DNA from: Clostridium_AW sp040797845
GTDB taxonomy: Bacteria > Bacillota > Clostridia > Clostridiales > Clostridiaceae
DNA length: 64,000 nt
Direction of reading: 5' to 3'
NCBI GenBank assembly: GCA_040797845.1
Contig: JBFNFA010000002.1
Location: 1 to 64,000, forward strand
This document shows, in pieces, positions 35,101 through 43,241 of this stretch. The notes under the pieces were generated by a model that worked only from the letters and a program-made list of their open reading frames with translations, ran no database searches and was not told the origin of the DNA. The number at the start of each line of letters is the position of its first letter. Position 1 is the first letter of the stretch. The translations under genes were made by a program, and so were the position numbers.

Positions 35101-35652
35101 TTAAAAAAACATCATTCTAATACCAAATAAAACCAAAATTATTCCTCCAATATAGTCCGCATACTTGCCAATCAATTCAATTCTCCTTAAATATTTAGTT
35201 ATAAAAAATGCCAATATTGTATTTACTAAAGTAATTAGGCCAATAATCAAAGTGCTGTTTAGCATTGTAATCTTATTACTAATATTATTTAATGCGGTAA
35301 ATCCAACAACTAAAGCGTCAATACTTACAGAAATCCCAAGAACTACCCACATCCCTGGTTTTACAAGGGTACACTCATCTTTATTATCCATTCCTTCTTT
35401 TATCATAAGAACACCCACTATGGATATTACAATTCCACCAATTATTTGTGGCATTGATACAATGTATTTATTGAAAAGAAAACCTGCATATGCTCCTATA
35501 AAAGAAAAGAAAAACTGAAAAAAACTAAAAGATAAAGAGCATAATATTTTGTATCTAATATTTACATTTTTATTTAAGCCAACACACAAGGCCACGCCAA
35601 AAGCATCTAATGATAGAGCTAATCCAATTAAAAATATTGAATAAAAAGTCAT
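35101..35652 (-). CDS. MntP/YtaF-like membrane protein
   Basis: 183 residues with six hydrophobic helices. Two halves are related: LALSLDAFGVALCVGL near the start and LGISVSIDALVVGFTAL near residue 105, each with the SxDA motif typical of the MntP/YtaF superfamily. Its members are manganese exporters (MntP) or sporulation membrane proteins (YtaF). The length fits MntP. GGAGG lies 5 bases before the ATG. The gap to the fur-family gene downstream is 62 bases, so co-transcription is possible and would fit metal homeostasis. Confidence 0.85.
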   Translation of the reverse strand: MTFYSIFLIGLALSLDAFGVALCVGLNKNVNIRYKILCSLSFSFFQFFFSFIGAYAGFLFNKYIVSMPQIIGGIVISIVGVLMIKEGMDNKDECTLVKPGMWVVLGISVSIDALVVGFTALNNISNKITMLNSTLIIGLITLVNTILAFFITKYLRRIELIGKYADYIGGIILVLFGIRMMFF

Positions 35653-35675
35653 GACAAACCTCCATATGTAAGTTA

Positions 35676-35687
35676 GGGACGGTTCAC
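35676..35687 (-). repeat. REP copy upstream of the RAYT gene
   Basis: GGGACGGTTCAC lies 135 bases before the RAYT start codon. It faces the inverted copy at 36983, so the transposase gene is bracketed by its presumed target repeats. Confidence 0.85.
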
Positions 35688-35821
35688 ACCAATTCCCTAT
35701 TTTTTATCCTTTATATTTTACCACTTTTAATATATTGTTTAAATATATTCATTATGTCTATAATTATTAATGTCAATTTAAAATAAAATATACTTTAAAT
35801 AAATAGAAAGGATGAAATAAT

Positions 35822-36799
35822 TTGCCTAGAATTCCTAGAGTAAAGGTAGATAATGGAATATACCATGTTATAATGCGTGGACCTAAGGAAATAAATCTAT
35901 TTAGAACTAAAAATGATAAGGATAAATTCCTTACTATATTAAGAAAATATAAAAATATATTCTTATTCGACGTACTTGCTTACTGTTTAATGGATACTCA
36001 TATTCATCTATTGATTGATCCTAAAAATGCCGATATTAGTATGTTTATGAAATCAATTAATCAAAGTTATGCTCAATATTACAATAGAATATATGATAGA
36101 TGTGGTCATGTATTCATCGACAGATTTAAAAGTTTTGTAGCTTTAAAAGAAGAACAGATAGTTTCAATGTCAGCATATATACATAATAACCCTAAAGACA
36201 TAAAAGGGTACAATAAGAGTGTTGAAAACTATGGCTATTCTAGCTTTGGAATATATATTGGCAAAACTAAGGATGAACACCAAATTATTAACTGCAGATT
36301 TTTATTAAATTATTATTGTAAAGACCCAATTCAAGCTGCACAGCAATATTACTCCTATGTTAAAAATAGATGTACCGATAGAGATCAGTATATTCAAGAT
36401 ATCCTTGTAAATTTAAATGATAAGCTAAATTTAAAGTACAATTTATCTAACGATATCTCTTGTTATTATAGTGGAATAAAACCTCTGATTAAAGATATAA
36501 CACCTGAAGAAGTTCTCAATTTCTTTTTTAAAGAATGCAACTTAGACAATACTCTCTTTAATATTAAATACAATAGAAAAATATCTAACTATAGAGCAAT
36601 TATTGTTTTAGTACTGAGATCTTTTTGCAACTATACCTTTCAACAAATTTCTAATATAATAAATAATTTCACCCATTCATCTTTATCGCGGTTATGTACT
36701 AAGGGATATTTCCTCATATCAAATGACAAATATTATAAAAATATAATAGATACCTTCTTAGAAAAATATTCTATTAATTATGATTATAAATATAGTTAA
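35822..36799 (+). CDS. REP-associated tyrosine transposase (RAYT, TnpA_REP)
   Basis: 325 residues, TTG start 8 bases after AAAGGATG. Residues 1-160 are a Y1/IS200-like domain of RAYT type: starts RIPRVKVDNGIYHVIMRG, His pair in MDTHIHLLI (His60, His62), HVFIDRFKS, and the likely nucleophile Tyr119 in SAYIHNNPKDIKG. This signature (a xHxHLLI pair and YIHNNP) separates RAYTs from ordinary IS200 TnpA. The remaining 165 residues are helical, with a helix-turn-helix-like FQQISNIINNFTHSSLSRLC, perhaps for DNA recognition. RAYTs are single-copy domesticated transposases that mobilise REP hairpins. An inverted REP pair flanks the gene and about 16 more copies lie within 20 kb. Confidence 0.92.
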   Translation: MPRIPRVKVDNGIYHVIMRGPKEINLFRTKNDKDKFLTILRKYKNIFLFDVLAYCLMDTHIHLLIDPKNADISMFMKSINQSYAQYYNRIYDRCGHVFIDRFKSFVALKEEQIVSMSAYIHNNPKDIKGYNKSVENYGYSSFGIYIGKTKDEHQIINCRFLLNYYCKDPIQAAQQYYSYVKNRCTDRDQYIQDILVNLNDKLNLKYNLSNDISCYYSGIKPLIKDITPEEVLNFFFKECNLDNTLFNIKYNRKISNYRAIIVLVLRSFCNYTFQQISNIINNFTHSSLSRLCTKGYFLISNDKYYKNIIDTFLEKYSINYDYKYS

Positions 36800-36919
36800 T
36801 TTTTAAGATTATGTTGTCAAAATATATACAAATAAATCATTATTGTACAACCTATAAAAATCTATAAAAACTATAAATATAAAATAAAGTTAAACTATTG
36901 GAGCATAATAAAAAACAAC

Positions 36920-36948
36920 TCATAAATTAAACTTGATTAGTCTAATTT
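36920..36948 (+). terminator. Weak hairpin after the RAYT gene
   Basis: ATAAATTA and TAATTTAT can pair around an 11-base loop. There is no tight T-run, so termination is uncertain. Confidence 0.35.
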
Positions 36949-36982
36949 ATAAGCTGTCATTTATTAACTTTTTATAATTTAT

Positions 36983-36992
36983 GAACCGTCCC
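36983..36992 (+). repeat. REP copy downstream of the RAYT gene
   Basis: TTTATGAACCGTCCCTAATT, in inverted orientation to the copy at 35676. It lies 6 bases beyond the stop codon of the SLAP gene. Confidence 0.85.
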
Positions 36993-36998
36993 TAATTC

Positions 36999-37841
36999 TT
37001 AATTAGCAGTAAACGTTACTTTACAAGCTGATAACTCAAATTCTTCCTCTTGTAACAAATCCTTTTTGAATACTAAACTTAGAACTCTTGCCTTATTTCC
37101 ATTAACTTCAAAATCTTCTAACTCAAAGGATCCTGAGAGAATTGTTTTTCCCTCTGCAGTCGATATAGTTACTGGAAGTTTTTCTAATTTTACAGACTTA
37201 TTAACTCCATTTCTAACTATTAAAGTCATCAATAAATCATCATTTTGATATTGTGTTATAGTAAATACTGAAACACTAACTTGATTACGTTCTAATTTAG
37301 GCAAAGTTTTTATAAACTCTCTAAAAGTATTCGCTTCCTTCTCATCTAATCCTTCTGGAAGTTCTTCCAATTCAACATTTACATAGCTTACAGCTTTAAT
37401 ATTATCATCAAAAACAATTTTCCAATCGTCTTGTGAGATTTCATCTACAGATACATTTTTCTTATCAAAATATATCTTCCAAGGTCTAGCTGAATAAGAA
37501 GGTATATCTCCCATTGCATTTAAATCAAAGATTTGATATGCCAATTGCTCTCCCTTAGAATTAACTATACAAAGAGGAACTTTATCTAAGTTTATTGCCT
37601 TTTTTAGACCATTTACTATGTATATTTTTGCTTCAAATTTATCTCCATCATCAAAAATGTATACACCTGATACATTAACCTGTCCATCTTCTATTTGAGG
37701 TATTACTTCATTCATTTCATCTTCAAGATAATTTTTTTGAACATCAGATATCTTATCAAGAGTATCTTGATTTAATGAAAGCTGGATTTTTAATGGATCC
37801 ATCTTGTTCATTTTTTGTGACCCGTCCCCATTATTACTCAT
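36999..37841 (-). CDS. SLAP-domain protein with a REP sequence in its first codons
   Basis: 280 residues; the ATG at 37841 has GGAGG 8 bases before it. Two related SLAP (S-layer-associated) units can be seen: residues about 20-145 (QVNVSGVYIFDDGDKFEAKI, VPLCIVNSKGEQLAYQIFDL) and about 150-280 (QVSVSVFTITQYQNDDLLMT, LPVTISTAEGKTILSGSFEL). There is no signal peptide. SLAP proteins accompany S-layer export or assembly systems in Bacillus and Clostridium, and the next genes encode S-layer-like proteins. Codons 5-9 (GGGGACGGGTCA) are a REP copy in frame, giving GDGSQ. A start at Met11 or Met14 has no ribosome binding site. Confidence 0.82.
   Translation of the reverse strand: MSNNGDGSQKMNKMDPLKIQLSLNQDTLDKISDVQKNYLEDEMNEVIPQIEDGQVNVSGVYIFDDGDKFEAKIYIVNGLKKAINLDKVPLCIVNSKGEQLAYQIFDLNAMGDIPSYSARPWKIYFDKKNVSVDEISQDDWKIVFDDNIKAVSYVNVELEELPEGLDEKEANTFREFIKTLPKLERNQVSVSVFTITQYQNDDLLMTLIVRNGVNKSVKLEKLPVTISTAEGKTILSGSFELEDFEVNGNKARVLSLVFKKDLLQEEEFELSACKVTFTAN
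37819..37829 (+). repeat. REP copy inside the SLAP coding sequence
   Basis: GTGACCCGTCCCC, read on the minus strand as GGGGACGGGTCAC, occupies codons 5-8 of the SLAP gene. Confidence 0.85.
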
Positions 37842-37884
37842 TATTTGTCCTCCAATTCTATTACTACTATTCTATCTACATTCA

Positions 37885-38946
37885 CTAGTCTATACTAATT
37901 ATTTCTAAATCTTCTTCAGACGCTTCTTCTGCTATCTTATTTAATCTTGTTTCAACATTTTGTGATAACACACCAGTTTGTCCTATTAAAACTATATTTG
38001 AGCTCTTATTTATATTGTTTTTTATAAACATTTCATATGAAAGCATATCTTCTTGAGCAGCTATGTTTCCACTTAAAACTAAAGGAGAACCGTCCTTAGC
38101 TGCTGCTGCTGAAGCTACTAATGCATCTGCAAAGTTCTTAACTCTATCATTACCGCCAGATGCTACATAAACCTTATCAAAAGAAATATCCTTTTTAAAA
38201 TATTCTAGAACGCTTAAATTAGTTTTAAATCTATCCTTACCTTGAGCTATTCTATTACCATTAACTGAATTTATTATTGAATCTGGTAATATTCCGCTTC
38301 CACCAACGGCCATTACCTGTAATTTGTTATCATCAATTACTTTTTTAACTGCCGGATTTAATTTCTTTGAGTCAGATATTAATACTGGTACTCCTAATTT
38401 TGCTGCAATTGACGCAACACTTAGAGCATCTGAATATCCATCTTGTCCATTAACTAATATAGCTTTATTAGCTCCAGTTAACTTTATTAATTCAGCTGCT
38501 ACAACCGCATTAGTATCGAATCTATTACCACCAGCTTTATGATGACGAACTACATTAAGATTATTTGATTTTAATGTAGAAAATATTGAGGCGCTAACAA
38601 CTCCTTCGCCACCAACTATGTAAACATTTTTAGCTCCTATCTTTTTAATCGTCTCTAAAACACCATTAGGTAATTTATCTTTCTTAGTTAACAATATAGG
38701 CGCATTTAATTGTTTTGCAAGTGGAGTAGCGCTAACAGCATCTGCATATCCTTCTCCATTTACTAAAACTACATTCTCACTGCTGCTAAACATGCTTTCA
38801 GCAACGCTTATTGCCGTTGTAAATCTATCTTGTCCACCAATTCTATTTACTGAAGCCGCAAATACACTAGTGGAGTTTAATACAGTTGATAAAATTAGCC
38901 CCATTGCAGCAATCTTTGCCATTTTGCCATATTTCTTTTGTATCAT
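37885..38946 (-). CDS. Secreted CWB2 cell-wall-anchored protein
   Basis: 353 residues from the ATG at 38946, which follows GGAGG by 7 bases; the frame extends to 39021 without a site. A signal peptide (MIQKKYGKMAKIAAMGLILS, cleavage after FAA near residue 31) is followed by three CWB2 repeats: VNRIGGQDRFTTAISVAES, HHKAGGNRFDTNAVVAAEL and RIAQGKDRFKTNLSVLEY mark the starts, with conserved YADAVSATPLAKQLNAPILL-type cores. Three CWB2 units form the trimeric anchor that binds anionic wall polymers in clostridial S-layer proteins. There is no extra functional domain, so it is a minimal anchor protein. Confidence 0.92.
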   Translation of the reverse strand: MIQKKYGKMAKIAAMGLILSTVLNSTSVFAASVNRIGGQDRFTTAISVAESMFSSSENVVLVNGEGYADAVSATPLAKQLNAPILLTKKDKLPNGVLETIKKIGAKNVYIVGGEGVVSASIFSTLKSNNLNVVRHHKAGGNRFDTNAVVAAELIKLTGANKAILVNGQDGYSDALSVASIAAKLGVPVLISDSKKLNPAVKKVIDDNKLQVMAVGGSGILPDSIINSVNGNRIAQGKDRFKTNLSVLEYFKKDISFDKVYVASGGNDRVKNFADALVASAAAAKDGSPLVLSGNIAAQEDMLSYEMFIKNNINKSSNIVLIGQTGVLSQNVETRLNKIAEEASEEDLEIISID

Positions 38947-39077
38947 AATTCTCCTCCTAACATCAATTTTCATATTATCCATTATATTATAACATAGGAA
39001 TTTATATAGACAAAGTTTCATAATAGAATATATTAATAGTTAATTAATGAATATGAGTAATATTTTTACACTTTTTA

Positions 39078-39806
39078 TTAGTATGAAGTAATATTTAGCG
39101 GTACATCGTAAGAATTATTTGATATATTTAATGTTGTTCTGCCTATTATTCTAGCTCCATCAATGCCATAAAAATATATCTGAACACTTGTCTTATCATT
39201 AATTACATTTAATGATGGTTCACCTATATCAAATAAATGGTCATTTCCTTCTACCTTATACTTTCTTATATCATTTCTAGTAGTAGCTGTTATATTTATC
39301 GCCTTAAAAATATCCAATACTGGTGATACTTCTACCCTTGCCATAGCTGTATTCTCGCTTTGAATAGAAAATCTCATAATATTGTCTTTAGTTAAAAACT
39401 TTCCATCTTTTCCTTGAGCACCTTTTCTAACAGTTATTTGATATGTCTGTCCTTTTTTATAGCCACCTTTTGGCGGAATTATTTTTACAGACATATTATC
39501 ATTTTGCTCAATACCTACTGGAACAGAACTACCTAAAATATTGTTATTAACTTCGTTTACTTGAATTCTATCTTTTACAGAATAAAATTCTACCGATGAA
39601 TTAAATTTAATAGTCCAAACTTTATTCGTATCTGTTGTAGCTTTATTAAGCACCTCTTTTACTGTCTCTTCGTTGTTCGCTGCATAAACTACTCCTGATT
39701 TTTTATTTATTAATCCATTAGGTAAATTAATCTGAACCGTCCCTAATATTAATACGAATAAAAATAAGACAAGTTTTTTATATTTCATATTTTTTTTCAA
39801 ATTCAT
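39078..39806 (-). CDS. Secreted SbsA-type Ig-like protein
   Basis: 242 residues. GGAGAGGG lies before the ATG. A basic start (NLKKNMKYKK) and a hydrophobic segment (LVLFLFVLILGTVQINL) form a signal sequence, perhaps cleaved at VYAAN near residue 43. Residues about 60-150 resemble an SbsA Ig-like domain (VWTIKFNSSVEFYSVKDRIQ, KGQTYQITVRKGAQGKDGKF, a common S-layer neighbour). The remaining 90 residues are beta-rich. Codons for GTVQIN inside the signal segment contain the REP sequence GGGACGGTTCAG. Confidence 0.8.
   Translation of the reverse strand: MNLKKNMKYKKLVLFLFVLILGTVQINLPNGLINKKSGVVYAANNEETVKEVLNKATTDTNKVWTIKFNSSVEFYSVKDRIQVNEVNNNILGSSVPVGIEQNDNMSVKIIPPKGGYKKGQTYQITVRKGAQGKDGKFLTKDNIMRFSIQSENTAMARVEVSPVLDIFKAINITATTRNDIRKYKVEGNDHLFDIGEPSLNVINDKTSVQIYFYGIDGARIIGRTTLNISNNSYDVPLNITSY
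39734..39743 (+). repeat. REP copy inside a signal-peptide coding region
   Basis: CTGAACCGTCCCTAAT lies within codons 22-26 of the gene at 39078-39806. It encodes the polar interruption G-T-V-Q in an otherwise hydrophobic segment. Confidence 0.8.
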
Positions 39807-39851
39807 GCTTCCCTCTCCTTTCTATGTATAATTAACAGAAGGAAAGTTCGC

Positions 39852-39946
39852 GAACTGTCCCTGACTTTTCTAAACTTTCCTCTGTTAATTCTTCAATTAA
39901 TTATCACAAATTCATGAACCGTCCCTAAATTTACATGAACCGTCCC
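39852..39946 (+). repeat. Three REP copies in direct orientation
   Basis: Cores GAACTGTCCC (39852-39861), GAACCGTCCC (39916-39925) and GAACCGTCCC (39937-39946) all point the same way. The last two are spaced by 21 bases. They fill the gap between the Ig-like protein gene and the 980-residue protein gene. Confidence 0.85.
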
Positions 39947-40059
39947 TGAATTTATGAACTCACTAAGCTTTGAACTTTGCAACAATAATTATAACATTCA
40001 TTTAAAAATATGAATACTATATTTGTTTAATAAATAATAATGATGTTTGTACATATTTA

Positions 40060-42984
40060 TTAACGATAATTTACATAGCCAGCTTTAAATGCTTTACCAT
40101 TATAAGTGTTAACAACATATACAATGTCTCCACTAGTTAAATTTTGACCTTTAATTCTAGGATTATCTTTATCTATAGTTGTCCATCCATCTGATACGCT
40201 TGCTCCTAATACTGGCAGTCTTTCTTCTGGTATCTCATCGCTTCCAACTCCGCCTTTTACAACTTTATATTTGTACTCATATTCTGGACTTATAAACGGA
40301 TTTAATCCTTCTGCTATTACAGTTAAATCATTTGGATCTCCTATAACATCCAATCCTTCTAATGGTAATGCTATACCTTGTGGTATTTCTATACCATTAG
40401 AATCTTTACTTTCTGCAAGTTGAGTACTTCTAGTAATATATAATCTTCCATCGCTACTATTTGCTAAACTTTGAGCAGAAAGGTCTATAGTTGCCTCGCA
40501 TTTTATGTCAGCCCATATATCAGAATCATATACCGGCGTACCTATTCCATATCCTATTCTTTCATATCTTTGATTATTATCTTTGATATAAACATTTACC
40601 ATATCTCCAGCCTTTAAAGTAGTATTTGGCATGATCTTAACCTTACTATTTACTGTGTAGCCGTCTTGCATTATACCATATTTAATTATTTTAATTAAGC
40701 TCTTGTCTATACCATCAGGTACTCCAACTAAATCATCTTCAGGTTTTATCGTGCATACTGTTGGTGCACTTTCTATCATATTTTGAGAAGTTCTAGTTAC
40801 ATATACAGCTGTTGCATCATCTGGCAATGTCTTATCTTTTCTAAGTATTATTGTAACATTTAATTTATCATCAATTGACGGGAATACAACTTCTTGTCCA
40901 AGTAGCTGAGTCATATTCTTATCTCTATATACCTTTATAACATCTCCTATTTGTAAGTTAGCTTGTATAGGTGTACGTGTTCCGTCTTTTTCTATATTTA
41001 CAAATATCTTATCCTCCGCTAAGCCAGCATTATTTACAACCCTTACAGATTCTGAAGGAATAGACTCACTTGCCATAGATAACACCAATGTAACTTTTGC
41101 ACCATATCCAACAATAACACCAGTGTAGCTAGCTGCCCCACCTTTACCATTATTTTTAGGATTTAAATCCCAGTTAACCAAAAGTTCTCTTACACTGTTA
41201 TCACTCATTACAGCTGTAACTTTATCTGGTAAATATTCTTCTAAGTTATTTATATCCGCTCCTATTGCATCCTTCTTTGGAGTAGCAACCTTATCATAAG
41301 ATATTATTTTTAAATCTCTCTTAGGTTTTACTAAAGGAGTAGATGAATATGTATATATGGCTCTTCCATAAGGATCTCTATTTGGAGAAATCTGTGGCTC
41401 ATTAGCAATTGACATATTATTTCCTTTAGTGTAATAAATTTTATCATCCACTATGTTTATAAAGTTAGCATAGTCATTTGAATATTTTTCTCCAGTAACT
41501 TTTAAATAATTCGTTAATGGTGCTCTATATATTTTATTTCCATCTGAAGCATCTGTATAATAGATGTAGTTGTTACTACTACTGCTTGCTTCCGACACAT
41601 TCATAGTTGTTATAATAGCGTTTTTACCAGTAGTACCGTTAGTTACTGAAATATCAGCTACATTAGATCCACTTTTATTCATAGCCTTTAACTGTCCAGA
41701 ATCTGTTATGTAATAAATTTTATCATTTCTTTCTGAAAGTGTTATAAACTTTGCTCTATCGCTAGAGATTTTACTTCTATAAGTTCCATCTGTATGAACT
41801 GAATATATAGAATTTCCTTCGCTCTTATTTACAAAGTAAATTATATCCCCACTTATAGTTAAATATTCAGCCTCGTCATTTGTTATATTAATACCTGTTG
41901 ATTTATTGGCATTTTTGCTAACCTTTTTAATATTTCCAACGCCTCTTCCTGAGTGATAAGTATAATAAATATACTCTCCTGAAACTGTTAAATAAGAAGC
42001 CTGGTCTGTACTTACTATTCTTCTTCCTGTACCATCTTTTTTAATCTTATAAATTTTTTGGCCATCTGAGTAGTTAACGTAATAAATATAATCTCCAACA
42101 ACATTTATAAATTTAGCATTATCTTCACAGATTTTTTCGCTAATAACATCATTAGTCTTGTAAATTCCGCCTCCGTCTGCTGAATGACTATAGTATTTCC
42201 AACCCCCATCTTGAGCTATTAATCCGTTATTATTTAGATTTCCTAATCCATTTCCATTTTTTCCATTATATGCATTTTCCGGATTAGAATTTTCTAAATT
42301 GAAAAATTGTACTGTTGTAATTCCCTCTTTTAATTCAACAATTTCTGTAGTTGCTATAGGTGACTTATCCGAAGTTAATATTTGAATTTTTATCTTTGGA
42401 TCTGTAGTCAATAAGTTAATTGTATAATCGTCTTCTTGTCCCTGCGGAATCTTACCTATTTTTTTAACTAAATCACTATTGTTCTTATTTATAACTTTAA
42501 AATACTCTCCCTTTAAACTGCTTGGAGATAAATCCATCTTATCCTTATCTGGTATAGTTATACTCATCAGCATTAAACCACTATTTCCAAGTTTGGTCAC
42601 CTTACTGCTTATCTCTAGCTTTACTGTCAGATTACTATCTGCCAAATAATCTCCATTTGATTGTTTTTTATATGGTACTTGTTTTCCGTTTGATACATAA
42701 TGAGTTATAATATCCTCACTTACATATCCTGAATCTCCTGGCTTTAAGTCACCGCCTTTAAACAGTGAAGTTATTGTCCCTGAACTATCTTTTACATAAT
42801 AAAGATCCTTATAGGATGAATTGTTTAAAATATCATTAAATTGTTTCGCATTATTAGTTATATATTCTACGCTATATGATTTATTTCCAATAACTATAGC
42901 ACCATAAGGTAGTGCTGCTGAAACAGAAGATGACAACATTGTAGCTAAAACTATGGAAGCCACAAAAACCTTTGTTTTTTTCAT
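40060..42984 (-). CDS. Large secreted protein with DUF5050-like propeller and Ig-like domain
   Basis: 974 residues from the ATG at 42984 (AAAGGTGG upstream). Signal peptide with cleavage near residue 24 (SVSAALP). Residues about 240-545 repeat the unit YIYYVNYSDGQKIYKIKKDG six or so times, the pattern of DUF5050 beta-propellers. Next comes a Big_4-type Ig-like domain with VTAVMSDNSVRELLVNWDLN near 600-670. The C-terminal third has repeated modules with YVTRTSQNMIESAPT and LYITRSTQLAESKDS. No wall anchor is visible. It probably sits in the surface layer with its CWB2 neighbours. Confidence 0.82.
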   Translation of the reverse strand: MKKTKVFVASIVLATMLSSSVSAALPYGAIVIGNKSYSVEYITNNAKQFNDILNNSSYKDLYYVKDSSGTITSLFKGGDLKPGDSGYVSEDIITHYVSNGKQVPYKKQSNGDYLADSNLTVKLEISSKVTKLGNSGLMLMSITIPDKDKMDLSPSSLKGEYFKVINKNNSDLVKKIGKIPQGQEDDYTINLLTTDPKIKIQILTSDKSPIATTEIVELKEGITTVQFFNLENSNPENAYNGKNGNGLGNLNNNGLIAQDGGWKYYSHSADGGGIYKTNDVISEKICEDNAKFINVVGDYIYYVNYSDGQKIYKIKKDGTGRRIVSTDQASYLTVSGEYIYYTYHSGRGVGNIKKVSKNANKSTGINITNDEAEYLTISGDIIYFVNKSEGNSIYSVHTDGTYRSKISSDRAKFITLSERNDKIYYITDSGQLKAMNKSGSNVADISVTNGTTGKNAIITTMNVSEASSSSNNYIYYTDASDGNKIYRAPLTNYLKVTGEKYSNDYANFINIVDDKIYYTKGNNMSIANEPQISPNRDPYGRAIYTYSSTPLVKPKRDLKIISYDKVATPKKDAIGADINNLEEYLPDKVTAVMSDNSVRELLVNWDLNPKNNGKGGAASYTGVIVGYGAKVTLVLSMASESIPSESVRVVNNAGLAEDKIFVNIEKDGTRTPIQANLQIGDVIKVYRDKNMTQLLGQEVVFPSIDDKLNVTIILRKDKTLPDDATAVYVTRTSQNMIESAPTVCTIKPEDDLVGVPDGIDKSLIKIIKYGIMQDGYTVNSKVKIMPNTTLKAGDMVNVYIKDNNQRYERIGYGIGTPVYDSDIWADIKCEATIDLSAQSLANSSDGRLYITRSTQLAESKDSNGIEIPQGIALPLEGLDVIGDPNDLTVIAEGLNPFISPEYEYKYKVVKGGVGSDEIPEERLPVLGASVSDGWTTIDKDNPRIKGQNLTSGDIVYVVNTYNGKAFKAGYVNYR

Positions 42985-43241
42985 TTGAATCCACCTTTCC
43001 AAATATTCATATTTATATATTTTAAAATTGAAATTTATGAATTGCCCTAATTTCCACTAATCTTTCTTAATTTTAATTCCTTATTAATACCCAAATTTTC
43101 ACGAAATCTTCACGAACTGTCCCTGATTTCTCCCTAATCTTTTTAAACTTTTTTAAAAGACGGTTCATGATTCTTACCACAGACTTTTTATCAATTTTCA
43201 TGAACCGTCCCCAACTTCAACTTACTTATATTGCATAATTT
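42985..43241. repeat. REP-rich intergenic region
   Basis: Cores are GAACTGTCCC (43114-43123), GACGGTTCATGA (43159-43170, inverted, first bases degenerate) and GAACCGTCCCC (43202-43212). The last two form an inverted pair around about 30 bases. TTTATGAATTGCCCTAATTT at 43026-43045 looks like a decayed copy. Confidence 0.8.
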
